Below, in pieces: positions 35,436 through 44,435 of a DNA stretch of 64,000 nt; the first letter of the stretch is position 1, and each line of letters starts with the position of its first letter. The DNA is from RGIG6919 sp045531905 (lineage in GTDB: Bacteria; Bacillota; Clostridia; Lachnospirales; Lachnospiraceae), in contig JAZSEY010000020.1 of NCBI GenBank assembly GCA_045531905.1, forward strand, positions 62,001 to 126,000, written 5' to 3'. The notes below the pieces were generated by a model that saw only the letters and a list, made by a program, of their open reading frames with translations, did no database searches and was not told the DNA's origin. The position numbers and the translations under genes are program-made.

Positions 35436-35514
35436 TGACAACTTTTTTTGTCATTTTCTATTGACAAGTTTCCTTGTCAATGATATGATGCGTTTATGAC
35501 AAGGATAGTTGTCA
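35436..35514. promoter_or_regulatory. XRE promoter with three perfect TGACAA-N6-TTGTCA operators
   Basis: Operators at 35436-35453, 35462-35479 and 35497-35514 share both 6-bp half-sites and the 6-bp spacer length; spacer sequences differ. The promoter is TTGACA (35461-35466), 17 bp, TATGAT (35484-35489). The middle operator covers the -35 and the third covers the start region, so binding would block transcription. The XRE gene begins 42 bp downstream, which points to autorepression. Confidence 0.85.
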
Positions 35515-35556
35515 ATTTGCGCAAAGAAAAAATGAATCAAAAAAGGAGTTGAATAC

Positions 35557-35763
35557 ATGCCATTATATAACCGGTTAAAAGAATTCCGGGCAAAGCTTGG
35601 AGTGAACCAGCAGGAGATGGGAGCGTTGGTACAGACATCAAGACAAACCATCAGCCAGATTGAACGAGGAGATTATTCGCCATCGGTGTCATTGGCATTA
35701 AAGATTGCAAAAGTATGTGGAGTTAGTGTAGAAGAGATTTTTCAATATGAGGAGGACGAATAG
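35557..35763 (+). CDS. XRE family HTH regulator
   Basis: 68 residues, little more than one HTH: LGVNQQEMGALVQTSRQTIS is the helix-turn-helix and QIERGDYSPS the conserved following turn. AAAAGGAG lies upstream. It is paired with the DUF3169 membrane protein gene, which starts the base after its stop, the usual arrangement of this module. It very likely binds the three TGACAA-N6-TTGTCA palindromes upstream. Confidence 0.93.
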   Translation: MPLYNRLKEFRAKLGVNQQEMGALVQTSRQTISQIERGDYSPSVSLALKIAKVCGVSVEEIFQYEEDE

Positions 35764-36534
35764 ATGAAAGAGAATAAGAAGAAGGATACAAAGATCGTAC
35801 TTAAGTTTTTGGCATTTGTATTTGCCAGTGGTGTGATTGGATATATTGTTGGAAGAGCTATGACGAGAGCCGAAAAGAATGGCCTTGATTTTTCAGCAGT
35901 TATAGATTCTATGGAGCCGGCTATGGTATACATTGTTCCGACAGTGGCTATTTTAATGAACGTGATTTTCTGTCTTATCAGCGTTGTGCGTCTTGCAAAA
36001 GTCAACAAAATGCTTGCAAGCACAGATGCTGAAGATGAGGAGTTAAATGATATTGAGAACAAATTGAATCTGCCGAATATTTTATCTTCTGTTAGCATGA
36101 TTTTAAATATGTTGTTCTTTTCAGCCATGATACAGCTTGCTGAATTTGGCCCTATGATGAAGGATTCATCAAAAGTGTATTTTATAATGAATACTGTGGT
36201 GTTTGTTGCTAGCTACATATGGGAAGTGTTAGTGCAAATGAAGACCGTTGCGCTTGTGAAAAAGATTAATCCTGAGAAAAAAGGAAATGTCCTAGATACT
36301 AAATTTATTGAGGATTGGGAAGCGAGCTGTGATGAGGCACAAAAAATGATTATTTACAAATCAGCGTATAGCGCATATCGTGTCAGTGCAACTGCATGTC
36401 TTACATTGTGGGTAATATCTCTTATAGGACAGCTATTCTTCAATACAGGTGTGTTCCCTGTAATCTGCATCTGTACCATCTGGCTAACCGGTACCTTAGC
36501 ATACATGATTACTGCTGTTAAACTAGAGAAATAA
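35764..36534 (+). CDS. DUF3169 family membrane protein
   Basis: 256 residues with about six TM segments: 14-32, 52-74, 107-127, 136-155, 205-223 and 230-250. Acidic linkers (TDAEDEELNDIENKL) separate them. DUF3169 proteins are usually encoded next to a small XRE regulator, as here. Function unknown; membrane stress sensing or bacteriocin/antibiotic response are possible roles. Confidence 0.75.
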   Translation: MKENKKKDTKIVLKFLAFVFASGVIGYIVGRAMTRAEKNGLDFSAVIDSMEPAMVYIVPTVAILMNVIFCLISVVRLAKVNKMLASTDAEDEELNDIENKLNLPNILSSVSMILNMLFFSAMIQLAEFGPMMKDSSKVYFIMNTVVFVASYIWEVLVQMKTVALVKKINPEKKGNVLDTKFIEDWEASCDEAQKMIIYKSAYSAYRVSATACLTLWVISLIGQLFFNTGVFPVICICTIWLTGTLAYMITAVKLEK

Positions 36535-36538
36535 TACC

Positions 36539-36567
36539 TTGTATTATTCTCTCGATTCATGTAGAAT
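36539..36567 (+). promoter_or_regulatory. Promoter of the citrate synthase gene
   Basis: TTGTAT (36539-36544), 17 bp, TAGAAT (36562-36567), 29 bp before the GTG start. Confidence 0.5.
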
Positions 36568-36595
36568 ATGAACTGATTAAAGGAGAGTGATACGC

Positions 36596-37990
36596 GTGGA
36601 TAAGGAACTTATGTTAGAAGAGGAAATATTGGAAGAAGAGGCAATGAATGTCTCCAATGATCAGTTTCATAAATTTGAACAGAAACTATTGAAAGGTCAC
36701 CACATTGACCCAAATCTTTATGATGAATATGACGTTAAGAGAGGACTTCGTGATGCCAATGGTAAAGGTGTATTGACAGGTCTTACAGAGATTTCAGATG
36801 TATGTGGATTTACTGTAGAGAATGGTCGTAAGATTCCTGCAGAGGGACGTTTATATTATCAGGGTATTGATGTGAATGACTTGGTAGACAATTTAGGTGA
36901 TAGACGTTTTGGTTTTGAGGAAGTTACATATTTACTGATTTTTGGCTCTTTGCCAACACAAAAGGAATTAGACCATTTTGTTAAGAAGTTCCACAATTTA
37001 CAGGAATTAAAGAGCCGTTTCTTGCGTGACGTGGTTATGAAGGCAACCAATGGAAATATTATGAATGCCATGCAGAGATGCGTTTTGACTATGTATACAT
37101 ATGACGATAAGCCAGAGGATATTTCAGTGGTGAACGTGTTGCGTCAATGTTTGGATTTGACTGCAAAGATTCCATTGATTGCGGTAGACTCGTATCACGC
37201 ATATCGTCATTTCCGTAAGGGTGAAAATCTGTTTATTTGTAATCCAAAAGAAGGCTTGTCCTTTGCTGAGAATTTATTAGTGATGTTAAGACCAAATGGC
37301 GAATATACAGAGTTAGAAGCAAAGGTATTGGACGTTGCTTTGATTTTACATGCAGAGCATGGTGGTGGTAACAATTCTACCTTTACAAATCATGTGGTAA
37401 CCTCATCAGGTACAGATACATATTCTGCTATTGCAGCATCTATCGGTTCCTTAAAAGGTTTCCGCCATGGTGGTGCGAACCTTAAGGTACAGCAAATGTT
37501 TGCAGATATCAAGGCAAATGTTAAGGACTGGACAAATGAAGCAGAGATTTCTGCATACTTACAGAAAATACTTTCTAAGGAAGCATTTGATGGTTCTGGT
37601 TTGATTTATGGTATGGGTCATGCTGTTTATACCCTTTCAGATCCGCGTGAAGTGATTTTGAAAAAATACGCAAGGAGTCTTGCAGAAGAAAAAGGCTTAA
37701 TGGATGAATTTAATCTCTATGATACCGTAGAACGTTTGGCAGGACAGCTTATCATGGAGCAGAGAAAGATTTTCAAAAATGTATGTGCAAATGTAGACTT
37801 CTACAGTGGTTTTGTATATACCATGCTTGGCATTCCGGAAGAATTATTTACTCCAATATTTGCCATTGCAAGAATGTCTGGCTGGAGTGCACACCGCTTG
37901 GAGGAAATCATTAATACAAGCAAAATTATTCGTCCGGCATACAAGTATGTTGGTGAGCATTTTGACTTTACGCCAATAGAAGACAGATAG
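36596..37990 (+). CDS. gltA: Citrate synthase
   Basis: 464 residues. The GTG at 36596 is 10 nt after AAAGGAG; a GTG at 36587 is too close to the SD. Catalytic residues are in place: His in LHAEHGGGNNSTFT, His in GMGHAVYTLSDPR and Asp in NVDFYSGFVY. LKGFRHGGAN is also typical. It condenses oxaloacetate with acetyl-CoA. The ~60-residue acidic N-terminal extension is seen in clostridial members. It is a single gene with its own promoter and terminator; in such anaerobes it serves glutamate synthesis through a partial TCA branch. A 2-methylcitrate synthase role is not excluded. Confidence 0.93.
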   Translation: MDKELMLEEEILEEEAMNVSNDQFHKFEQKLLKGHHIDPNLYDEYDVKRGLRDANGKGVLTGLTEISDVCGFTVENGRKIPAEGRLYYQGIDVNDLVDNLGDRRFGFEEVTYLLIFGSLPTQKELDHFVKKFHNLQELKSRFLRDVVMKATNGNIMNAMQRCVLTMYTYDDKPEDISVVNVLRQCLDLTAKIPLIAVDSYHAYRHFRKGENLFICNPKEGLSFAENLLVMLRPNGEYTELEAKVLDVALILHAEHGGGNNSTFTNHVVTSSGTDTYSAIAASIGSLKGFRHGGANLKVQQMFADIKANVKDWTNEAEISAYLQKILSKEAFDGSGLIYGMGHAVYTLSDPREVILKKYARSLAEEKGLMDEFNLYDTVERLAGQLIMEQRKIFKNVCANVDFYSGFVYTMLGIPEELFTPIFAIARMSGWSAHRLEEIINTSKIIRPAYKYVGEHFDFTPIEDR

Positions 37991-37995
37991 TAGTG

Positions 37996-38024
37996 AAAAG
38001 GCACTGTAATACAGTGTCTTTTTT
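37996..38024 (+). terminator. Intrinsic terminator after citrate synthase
   Basis: CACTGT-AAT-ACAGTG hairpin followed by TCTTTTTT. Its T-run is also the left tip of the large palindrome beginning at 38021. Confidence 0.85.
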
Positions 38025-38413
38025 ATTGTCTTTCGATTGATATTGTGCAGTTATAAGCATACGCATCATTATATTTGTATCATTAAGTATGTATAAGTGC
38101 TACTTGTGTCATTTTTTATTCATACCACACACAAAACTTCAACACAGAGAGGTAAATTGGCATGAGGCGTGCCTCAAAATACGTCGGCACTTATTGCACT
38201 ATCACACAGTTCTGTGTGGTAGTGCAATTACGTACCGCTACGTATTTTGGGAGCGCAAGCGCTACGCTGATGTCAATTTACCTCCCTGTGTTGTTCAAAC
38301 ATTGTGTGTGATATGAAAAATAACACAAGCAACACTAACACATACTAAATAATCCAAATAAGATGATACTTTATGCTTATAACTGCGCTATAACATATGA
38401 AAGACAATAAAAT
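38021..38413. repeat. Large imperfect palindrome, copy 1 of a dispersed element
   Basis: About 393 bp fold back around CACACAG-TT-CTGTGTG (38203-38218). The outer arms are TTTTATTGTC (38021-38030) and GACAATAAAA (38404-38413), and long stretches between are complementary with bulges. Core blocks (38174-38195 and 38224-38248) recur inverted in copy 2. The tail at 38322-38375 (AACACTAACACATACTA region, then AAATAAGATGAT) recurs in copies 2 and 3. No convincing ORF lies inside. The remaining ~170 bp up to the next gene hold only a candidate promoter. Confidence 0.8.
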
Positions 38414-38429
38414 AGGCAACTTTCACTAT

Positions 38430-38455
38430 ATAAAATAACACTGACTGCCGATATA
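38430..38455 (+). promoter_or_regulatory. Candidate sigma-D (flagellar sigma) promoter before the DUF6033-like gene
   Basis: GCCGATAT at 38448-38455 equals the Bacillus-type sigma-D -10 element. TATA at 38430-38433, 14 bp upstream, is one change from the TAAA -35. A sigma-A reading (TATAAT at 38453-38458) is possible but has no good -35. Confidence 0.4.
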
Positions 38456-38586
38456 ATAGATGAAATCTAGTATTTTGCCCGAATTTAGCAGATTTCAAAC
38501 ATGTATAAAATGGATTTTATGCGTGATAAGACAGGGCAACAAAAGTAACTATCGTTCATGTAGAGAAGATCAAGGAGGAGATTTCT

Positions 38587-39438
38587 ATGAACAATGTACA
38601 AATTAGCAGTTTTACTGCTACTAGTGCCTATGAGGCACAAAAGACCTGGTCGAAGAAGACAGATGCTACTTCCAAGACTGGTAAGCCAGAACTACCGAAT
38701 AAGCCAGGACAAAATGGCAAGGCGGACGCTTTACAGAGTGTGATGGCAAAGTACAACACGAAGTATGGTAACACCATCGGTGATGTGGAACTTTCAGAGT
38801 CAGCGGAGAAGTACTATGAGAAGCTGAAGGCAAAGTTTGGCAATATGGAATTCGTATTGGTTAGTTCGGATATGAAGGAACAGGTGCAGTCTCAGGCATC
38901 TAAGTTTGGAAATGCCAATAAGATGGTAGTCTTGATTGACAATGAGAAGCTTGAGAAGATGGCCACTGATGAATCCTATCGCAATAAGTATGAAGGCATT
39001 ATTGCTGCAGCGGGTCCTCAGTTAAGCAGTTTAAAGAATAGTCTTACTGCTACAGGAGCCAAGGTTACAAACTTTGGTATGCAGATAAATGATAATGGTC
39101 AGGCAGAATACTTTGCCGTAGTTGATAAGTCATTGGCTGCTCAGAAGGAAAGAATTGAAAAGGTCGCTGAGAAGAAAGCGGCAGAAAAGAAAGCCGCAAA
39201 GAAGGCAGAGGCTAAGGCTGCAAAAGAAGAAGCCATTGAGGAGAAAAAAGCAGAAGCAGCTGCTGAAAAGGCAAATCAAAAGGCAGGAAAAGCAGAAGCA
39301 GATACTGTGGTATTAAAGGCGACAACTGTAGATGAATTGGTGCAAAAGATTCAGGATACAGTTTATGCTGAAATGAGTGACAGTGTTCGTACCGAGGCAG
39401 AGATGAACGTAGGTCAGCATATTGACTTTAAGTTCTAA
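38587..39438 (+). CDS. DUF6033-like hypothetical protein
   Basis: 283 residues, AAGGAGG upstream. No signal peptide or TM. An N-terminal polar region (~1-55) precedes an alpha/beta domain (~60-195: MEFVLVSSDMKEQV, KMVVLIDNEKLEKMA, YFAVVDKSL). A Lys/Ala/Glu-rich helical stretch (~200-245, EKKAAEKKAAKKAEAKAAKE) and a short C-terminal helix follow. It matches proteins labelled DUF6033 in motile Lachnospiraceae as far as I recall. It is co-transcribed with the next gene (21-bp gap). A possible sigma-D promoter suggests a link to motility. Function unknown. Confidence 0.65.
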   Translation: MNNVQISSFTATSAYEAQKTWSKKTDATSKTGKPELPNKPGQNGKADALQSVMAKYNTKYGNTIGDVELSESAEKYYEKLKAKFGNMEFVLVSSDMKEQVQSQASKFGNANKMVVLIDNEKLEKMATDESYRNKYEGIIAAAGPQLSSLKNSLTATGAKVTNFGMQINDNGQAEYFAVVDKSLAAQKERIEKVAEKKAAEKKAAKKAEAKAAKEEAIEEKKAEAAAEKANQKAGKAEADTVVLKATTVDELVQKIQDTVYAEMSDSVRTEAEMNVGQHIDFKF

Positions 39439-39459
39439 TTTGCGAAGGGAGGAATCTGT

Positions 39460-40320
39460 ATGTTAGATTTTTCGACTTTGTTAAAACCACAGAATCAAAT
39501 CAATCTTGCATATACCTGGGATAAAAAATTAGAAGAAATGCGGAAACAGGAAAAGCAACAGGGGCTATCTGCGGAGATGCAACAGATTAAACTGTTTCAT
39601 GAGAATATGCAGGATATGGATAAAAGTAATCGCTTGCAAAGTATCGGCAGTAAGCTGAATGCGGGTTTAGATTTAACTGCCGATGAGTTGTCCTATTTGC
39701 AAAAGCATGCGCCTGAGCTCTATAAGGAATATGTAGATGCAAAACGGGAAGCAGAGAATTATAAACAGCAGTTAAAAAAGTGCAAAACAAAGGAAGATGT
39801 GCAAAAGATTAAACTGCAAAAACTAGGTTCTTTTATGGCTGAAGCTAAAAGCATTTCCAATAATCCTAATATTCCTAAAGGCAAGAAATTGGGAATGATG
39901 CAGGCAGTTTTGAAAAAGGTTATGTGTACGGAAGCGGCTCATCAGGAATTTACCCAGTCAGCAGCTTATGCTAATATGCCAACGGATGCAGAGGTTCGTG
40001 CAGAGGAAAAACGGGAAGCAGAAGCAACCAAAGCGGAATTAACAGGCGAGGAAAAAACACCTGCTACCGAAGAGGAAGTAGAAGCACCGGTTGTGTCTGA
40101 GGAGACAGAAGAGACTACCGGACAGTTTTCGGAAGCTGATGTGAAAGCAGACACAGAGGCATCTCGTGAGATAACACCAGATATTAAGCAAACAGATGTT
40201 ACGAAAGAAAGACCAATGTTTGAGGGTGCAGATAGTTTTGAAACTGTTCGTAGAGAAGTGGTTGATTATCTAAAAAAGAATCGTGCCGTTGGTGGTGGAT
40301 TGCATTTATTTGAATCATAA
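39460..40320 (+). CDS. Hypothetical helical protein paired with the DUF6033-like gene
   Basis: 286 residues, GGGAGG upstream. Residues ~20-185 are almost wholly alpha-helical and charged. Residues ~190-260 form a Glu/Thr-rich, probably disordered segment (EEKTPATEEEVEAPVVSEET), and the last ~25 residues form an ordered tail. No signal peptide or TM. I do not recognise the family. A strong terminator closes the two-gene unit. Confidence 0.65.
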   Translation: MLDFSTLLKPQNQINLAYTWDKKLEEMRKQEKQQGLSAEMQQIKLFHENMQDMDKSNRLQSIGSKLNAGLDLTADELSYLQKHAPELYKEYVDAKREAENYKQQLKKCKTKEDVQKIKLQKLGSFMAEAKSISNNPNIPKGKKLGMMQAVLKKVMCTEAAHQEFTQSAAYANMPTDAEVRAEEKREAEATKAELTGEEKTPATEEEVEAPVVSEETEETTGQFSEADVKADTEASREITPDIKQTDVTKERPMFEGADSFETVRREVVDYLKKNRAVGGGLHLFES

Positions 40321-40324
40321 TAGT

Positions 40325-40366
40325 ACGCTTCTATGGGAATGATATGTTTCCATAGAAGCGTTTTTT
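40325..40366 (+). terminator. Intrinsic terminator of the DUF6033-like operon
   Basis: ACGCTTCTATGG pairs with CCATAGAAGCGT, followed by T6. Confidence 0.93.
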
Positions 40367-40449
40367 CATGCACTTTTCAATGATTAAAAAATGTGATAAT
40401 ATTAGCGATGGTGTTTTTCGCTAAGAGATACGTAGTTTAGGAGGCAGCA

Positions 40450-41805
40450 ATGCAAAGAGAACGTTTAGGTAGCCGATTAGGCTTCATTTTATTAAGTGCC
40501 GGATGTGCAATTGGAATTGGAAATGTATGGAAATTTCCATATATGGTAGGACAGTATGGCGGCGGCGCTTTTGTTCTGTTATATCTATTATTTCTAATTG
40601 TGCTTGGTGTTCCGGTTCTCACCATGGAGTTTTCTATGGGACGTGCCAGCCAGAAGAGTGTGGTCCGAATGTATGACCCCTTAGAGAAAAAGGGTAGTAA
40701 ATGGCATTTGCATGGATATGTTGGCATGATAGGAAGTTATTTGTTGATGATGTTTTACACAACAGTAGCTGGTTGGATGTTACGTTACTTTGTGGATACG
40801 GCAACGGGCAAATATGATGGTTTGGATGCAGCAGGTGTTAAATCGGCGTTTAATCAGTTACAGGCAGAACCAGTACCGATGATGTTATATACATTTATTG
40901 CTATTGCCATTGGATTTGGTGTTTGCTCTATCGGTGTGCAAAAAGGTTTGGAACGTGTTACGAAGGTTATGATGGTGGCCTTATTGGTTATCATGGTGGT
41001 GTTAGCAGTTAACAGTATCTTTTTAAAAGGCGGACAGGAAGGCCTTGCATTTTATCTATTACCTGACTTTGAGAGAATGAAGGCAATCGGTATAACAGAA
41101 GTCATTACAGGTGCTATGTGCCAGGCGTTCTTTACACTGAGCCTTGGTATGGGTAGCATGGCAATTTTTGGAAGTTATATCGACAAGGAACGCTCATTGA
41201 TGGGAGAAGCTGTGAATGTGTCTTTGCTAGATACATTTGTTGCATTTACATCAGGCTTGATTATGTTTCCGGCATGCTTTGCCTACGGTGTTGAAGTAGA
41301 TAGTGGTCCAAGTTTGATATTCATTACGCTCCCAAATATCTTTAATAATCTATCCATGGGAAGACTTTGGGGAAGTTTGTTTTTTGTATTTATGTCCTTT
41401 GCGGCATTGTCCACAGTGTTGGCAGTATTTGAATTGATTATTGCCTGTTGTATGGATTTATTTGGCTGGAGTAGAAAGAAGGCTTGTTTGATGAATTTCA
41501 TTTTGATGTGTATTCTTTCATTGCCTTGTGTATTAGGCTTTAATGTATTAAGTGGTATCCATCCATTGGGCGGTTCCAGTACAATTTTGGATTTAGAGGA
41601 TTATATTGTGTCTAATATCATTCTGCCTGTTGGTTCGCTGATATTTGTATTATTCTGTACGAGCCGATATGGATGGGGATGGGACAAGTTTGTTGCTGAG
41701 GCAAATGAAGGAAAAGGGCTGAAAGTCGCAAAATGGATGCGCCCATATATGACCTATGTGTTACCTCTCATTGTAATTGGCGTGTTGATTGTAAGTTTAT
41801 TCTAG
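40450..41805 (+). CDS. Neurotransmitter:sodium symporter (NSS/SNF) family transporter
   Basis: 451 residues, AGGAGG upstream. TM1 shows the Na+/substrate-binding hairpin GFILLSAGCAIGIGNVWKFP, characteristic of bacterial LeuT-like symporters. GGGAFVLLYLLFLI follows in TM2. About 11-12 TM segments are present. These carriers import amino acids with Na+; tyrosine, tryptophan or leucine are usual in bacteria. Substrate undetermined. A GNAT gene follows after 19 bp. Confidence 0.93.
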   Translation: MQRERLGSRLGFILLSAGCAIGIGNVWKFPYMVGQYGGGAFVLLYLLFLIVLGVPVLTMEFSMGRASQKSVVRMYDPLEKKGSKWHLHGYVGMIGSYLLMMFYTTVAGWMLRYFVDTATGKYDGLDAAGVKSAFNQLQAEPVPMMLYTFIAIAIGFGVCSIGVQKGLERVTKVMMVALLVIMVVLAVNSIFLKGGQEGLAFYLLPDFERMKAIGITEVITGAMCQAFFTLSLGMGSMAIFGSYIDKERSLMGEAVNVSLLDTFVAFTSGLIMFPACFAYGVEVDSGPSLIFITLPNIFNNLSMGRLWGSLFFVFMSFAALSTVLAVFELIIACCMDLFGWSRKKACLMNFILMCILSLPCVLGFNVLSGIHPLGGSSTILDLEDYIVSNIILPVGSLIFVLFCTSRYGWGWDKFVAEANEGKGLKVAKWMRPYMTYVLPLIVIGVLIVSLF

Positions 41806-41824
41806 AGATTTGAGGGATAGAAAT

Positions 41825-42310
41825 ATGCAAGCAGATAAAATGTTGATTAGACGGGCAGAGAAGAAGGATATTTCAGGCATTAATAACTTGTTGTATCAGG
41901 TGCTTATGGTACACCATAACGGAAGACCGGATTTATTTAAGGCTGGTGGAAAGAAGTATACAGATGAACAGTTAGCTGCCATCATTGCAGATGATACAAA
42001 GCCCATATTTGTTTGTGTAGATGATGAGAACACTGTGTTAGGTTATGCCTTTTGCATTTACCAACAGAATGTGAATGATGAAATTTTAACAGACATCAAG
42101 ACTTTATACATTGATGACTTGTGTGTAGACGAAAAACTACGGGGAAAGCATATTGGGAAAATGCTCTATGAACATGTGCTTCATTTTGCAAAACAGGAGC
42201 AGTTCTACAATGTTACTTTAAATGTGTGGGCTTGTAATGAAAGTGCCATGAAGTTCTATGAAGCATGTGGATTGGTTCCGCAAAAGATAGGTATGGAAAA
42301 AGTATTGTAG
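41825..42310 (+). CDS. GNAT family N-acetyltransferase
   Basis: 161 residues from the ATG at 41825, 9 nt after GAGG. The acetyl-CoA binding block is IDDLCVDEKLRGKHIGKML, followed by LNVWACNESAMKFYEACGLV, the conserved NxxAxxFYxxxGF-type end. Similar enzymes acetylate protein N termini or small amines. It shares the symporter transcript and a bidirectional terminator with the converging NlpC gene. Confidence 0.9.
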   Translation: MQADKMLIRRAEKKDISGINNLLYQVLMVHHNGRPDLFKAGGKKYTDEQLAAIIADDTKPIFVCVDDENTVLGYAFCIYQQNVNDEILTDIKTLYIDDLCVDEKLRGKHIGKMLYEHVLHFAKQEQFYNVTLNVWACNESAMKFYEACGLVPQKIGMEKVL

Positions 42311-42321
42311 CAAAAATATAA

Positions 42322-42360
42322 AGGGATAGATTTACAAAGGTAAATCTATCCCTATTTTTT
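42322..42360. terminator. Bidirectional terminator between the GNAT and NlpC/P60 genes
   Basis: A perfect 14-bp stem, AGGGATAGATTTAC with its complement, around AAAG; T6 follows on the plus strand. The NlpC stop codon touches the T-run. Confidence 0.88.
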
Positions 42361-44254
42361 AGCGTTTCTTCTTTACCACACTGCTGAATTTTCCAGCATA
42401 TGTTTTGTCAGATTTCCAAAATGCTCTTACTTTATAGTAGTATGTCTTTCCTTTTTTTGCCTTTTTGTCGGTGTAGGTGAGTTTTCCATTTTTGACGGTG
42501 CCAATCTTTTTGTATGTTCCATTTTTGGATTCTGCACGATATACTTGATAACCGTCAGCACCAAAGGTAGCAGACCAGGTAAGCTTAAGACCACCACTTG
42601 CTTTCTTGACTTTCAAACCAGTAACATTGTTGTTGGTTGGTCTGGCAATCATGACATTTCCCATCTGCCAACCAAAGTATTTATTCCTAGCTACGGTTAC
42701 GCAGGTGGCATTACCCTGATACATATCTACATGATAAATACCCATAAAACGACCATTATTCGCACCAGTTTCAAATACTAAATCACCCGGCAACAATTTG
42801 CTGGTATCCACGGTTCCAGAGTAAATCATATATCCGTTTTCTACACACCATTTTGCCATGTCGGCAGCAGTAGGTGCCCAATTTTTGTTTGGTCCCACAT
42901 AAGTTTTTCCAGATGCATAAGAACGCCATACAAAAGAACTACAATCATAATATCCATCTTGCATACGTTTAGCCTGAGAGTATGTAGAATCAAAATGCTT
43001 TCTTGCGTAAAGTAAAGCTGTTACGGCTTTTTTACTGGTAACACCCACGCGGTAGGTCAGTACTACATCTCCGACAGTTGCTGTAATGTTAGTTTCGCCA
43101 AGCCCCTTGGCTTTAATTTTGCCAGACTTGCTAACAGTAGCAACCTTTTTATCATCTGTGACATACTTAACAGTATCTGTTGACTTCACACCTTTGATGG
43201 TTAGTGTAACCGTTTCCCCTTTTGCCATGACAATCATACTGTTACTGCACCAGGTTTTCATGCTTTCATCGCAAATAGAGCGTTTGTGTCGCTTAAAATA
43301 CAACTTGCGGACATCTACGGAAATGGTCATCGTTTTGCCATCCACAATTAGTGTGATGGTATAGTTACCGGTTTTCTTTGGATATAAATACAATGTAGCG
43401 GAGGTTTCTCCGTACCAAATACTTGGTTCGTTGCACAATAAGTTTTCACTGGATGAGGTTAACTGAATTGTAGAGTCATCACAAATTCCTGAAAGTGTAA
43501 TGGAATTATTATCGCAACTATAACTACCATCTTCCATTTCCCAGGCGTTATAAATGTTTAAGCCAATTACAGATTTGTCCAAAACTGGATCTGTGATTGT
43601 ATAATGTGCCGTTCCAGTTGCAGTTCCGCCATAAATATCTGTAATGGTTGCCGTAATGGTTACTTCTCCAGTGCTGATACCAACAATATTTCCCATGGCA
43701 TCAACAGATGCGATTGTTGGATCTGAACTAGTCCACTGTACCGCGGAGATACGAGTAGGATCTGTGAAAGGTAATGTAGTCGTTATATCCTTTGCAATAA
43801 TGTAGGATGATTCATTCCATGTGATTAAGTCGCTACAATCTAGAGTTAGCATGAAAGTAACATCGATAGGGTAGTACTCATTATTTTGGAAAGTATAAGC
43901 ATAAGTTTGTCCTGCTGTCAATTCATAGGTCATAGTCATAGAATAATCAATAGAGTTGCTACAGTTAGAGCCGACGTAGAATTCCTGACCAGTTGTGGTA
44001 TCTACTAAGTCCAAGTAGCCCCAAACCTCACCAGTTGCGGTAGCGTTTAATATGTAAGTTCCGGTTGCTGTAGGGGTAAAGTAGTAGGTTTTTGAATCAT
44101 AGGAATAGGTTTCATAATCATACCCTGTGAGAGTGATGGTATGAGTTTGTCCAAGTACCAGATATTCCATTGCCTCTCCTTCAGCAAAGGCATAGGAAAA
44201 CGTACTCATAACAAGCAGTAATGTAAGAAAAAATGTTTTCAAAACTCGTTTCAT
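42359..44254 (-). CDS. Secreted NlpC/P60-type hydrolase with Big2 and Fn3 domains
   Basis: 631 residues from the ATG at 44254 (GAGG 8 nt upstream; a GTG 9 nt earlier is in frame). The signal peptide ends near SYAFAEG (~25). A ~120-residue beta domain follows, then a Big2 domain (~165-225) with VQWTSSDPTIASVDAMGNIV, a second Big2-like module (~345-405), and the papain-like domain (~410-545) with catalytic Cys in YYDCSSFVWRSY and His in IYHVDMYQG. A C-terminal Fn3 repeat (GADGYQVYRAESKNGTYKKI) ends it. The enzyme probably cuts peptidoglycan stem peptides. No sortase motif is seen. Confidence 0.87.
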   Translation of the reverse strand: MKRVLKTFFLTLLLVMSTFSYAFAEGEAMEYLVLGQTHTITLTGYDYETYSYDSKTYYFTPTATGTYILNATATGEVWGYLDLVDTTTGQEFYVGSNCSNSIDYSMTMTYELTAGQTYAYTFQNNEYYPIDVTFMLTLDCSDLITWNESSYIIAKDITTTLPFTDPTRISAVQWTSSDPTIASVDAMGNIVGISTGEVTITATITDIYGGTATGTAHYTITDPVLDKSVIGLNIYNAWEMEDGSYSCDNNSITLSGICDDSTIQLTSSSENLLCNEPSIWYGETSATLYLYPKKTGNYTITLIVDGKTMTISVDVRKLYFKRHKRSICDESMKTWCSNSMIVMAKGETVTLTIKGVKSTDTVKYVTDDKKVATVSKSGKIKAKGLGETNITATVGDVVLTYRVGVTSKKAVTALLYARKHFDSTYSQAKRMQDGYYDCSSFVWRSYASGKTYVGPNKNWAPTAADMAKWCVENGYMIYSGTVDTSKLLPGDLVFETGANNGRFMGIYHVDMYQGNATCVTVARNKYFGWQMGNVMIARPTNNNVTGLKVKKASGGLKLTWSATFGADGYQVYRAESKNGTYKKIGTVKNGKLTYTDKKAKKGKTYYYKVRAFWKSDKTYAGKFSSVVKKKR

Positions 44255-44289
44255 TCTGTTCACCTCATATCTTTCGTAAGCATATACAT

Positions 44290-44318
44290 ATTATGCTAAA
44301 ATTAACAAATATCGTCAA
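44290..44318 (-). promoter_or_regulatory. Promoter of the NlpC/P60 gene
   Basis: On the minus strand TTGACG (44318-44313) and CATAAT (44295-44290) with a 17-bp spacer. A plus-strand TATAAT at 44373-44378 probably serves transketolase, but its -35 is weak. Confidence 0.6.
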
Positions 44319-44435
44319 GAATTATTGTAATGGAAACAGATAAAAAGGCGTGCAAATACAGTCATTATATAGTATAATAGAACACAGTAGTGACATATAA
44401 ATTGTCACAATCATAATAACGAAAGGATAATGCAT

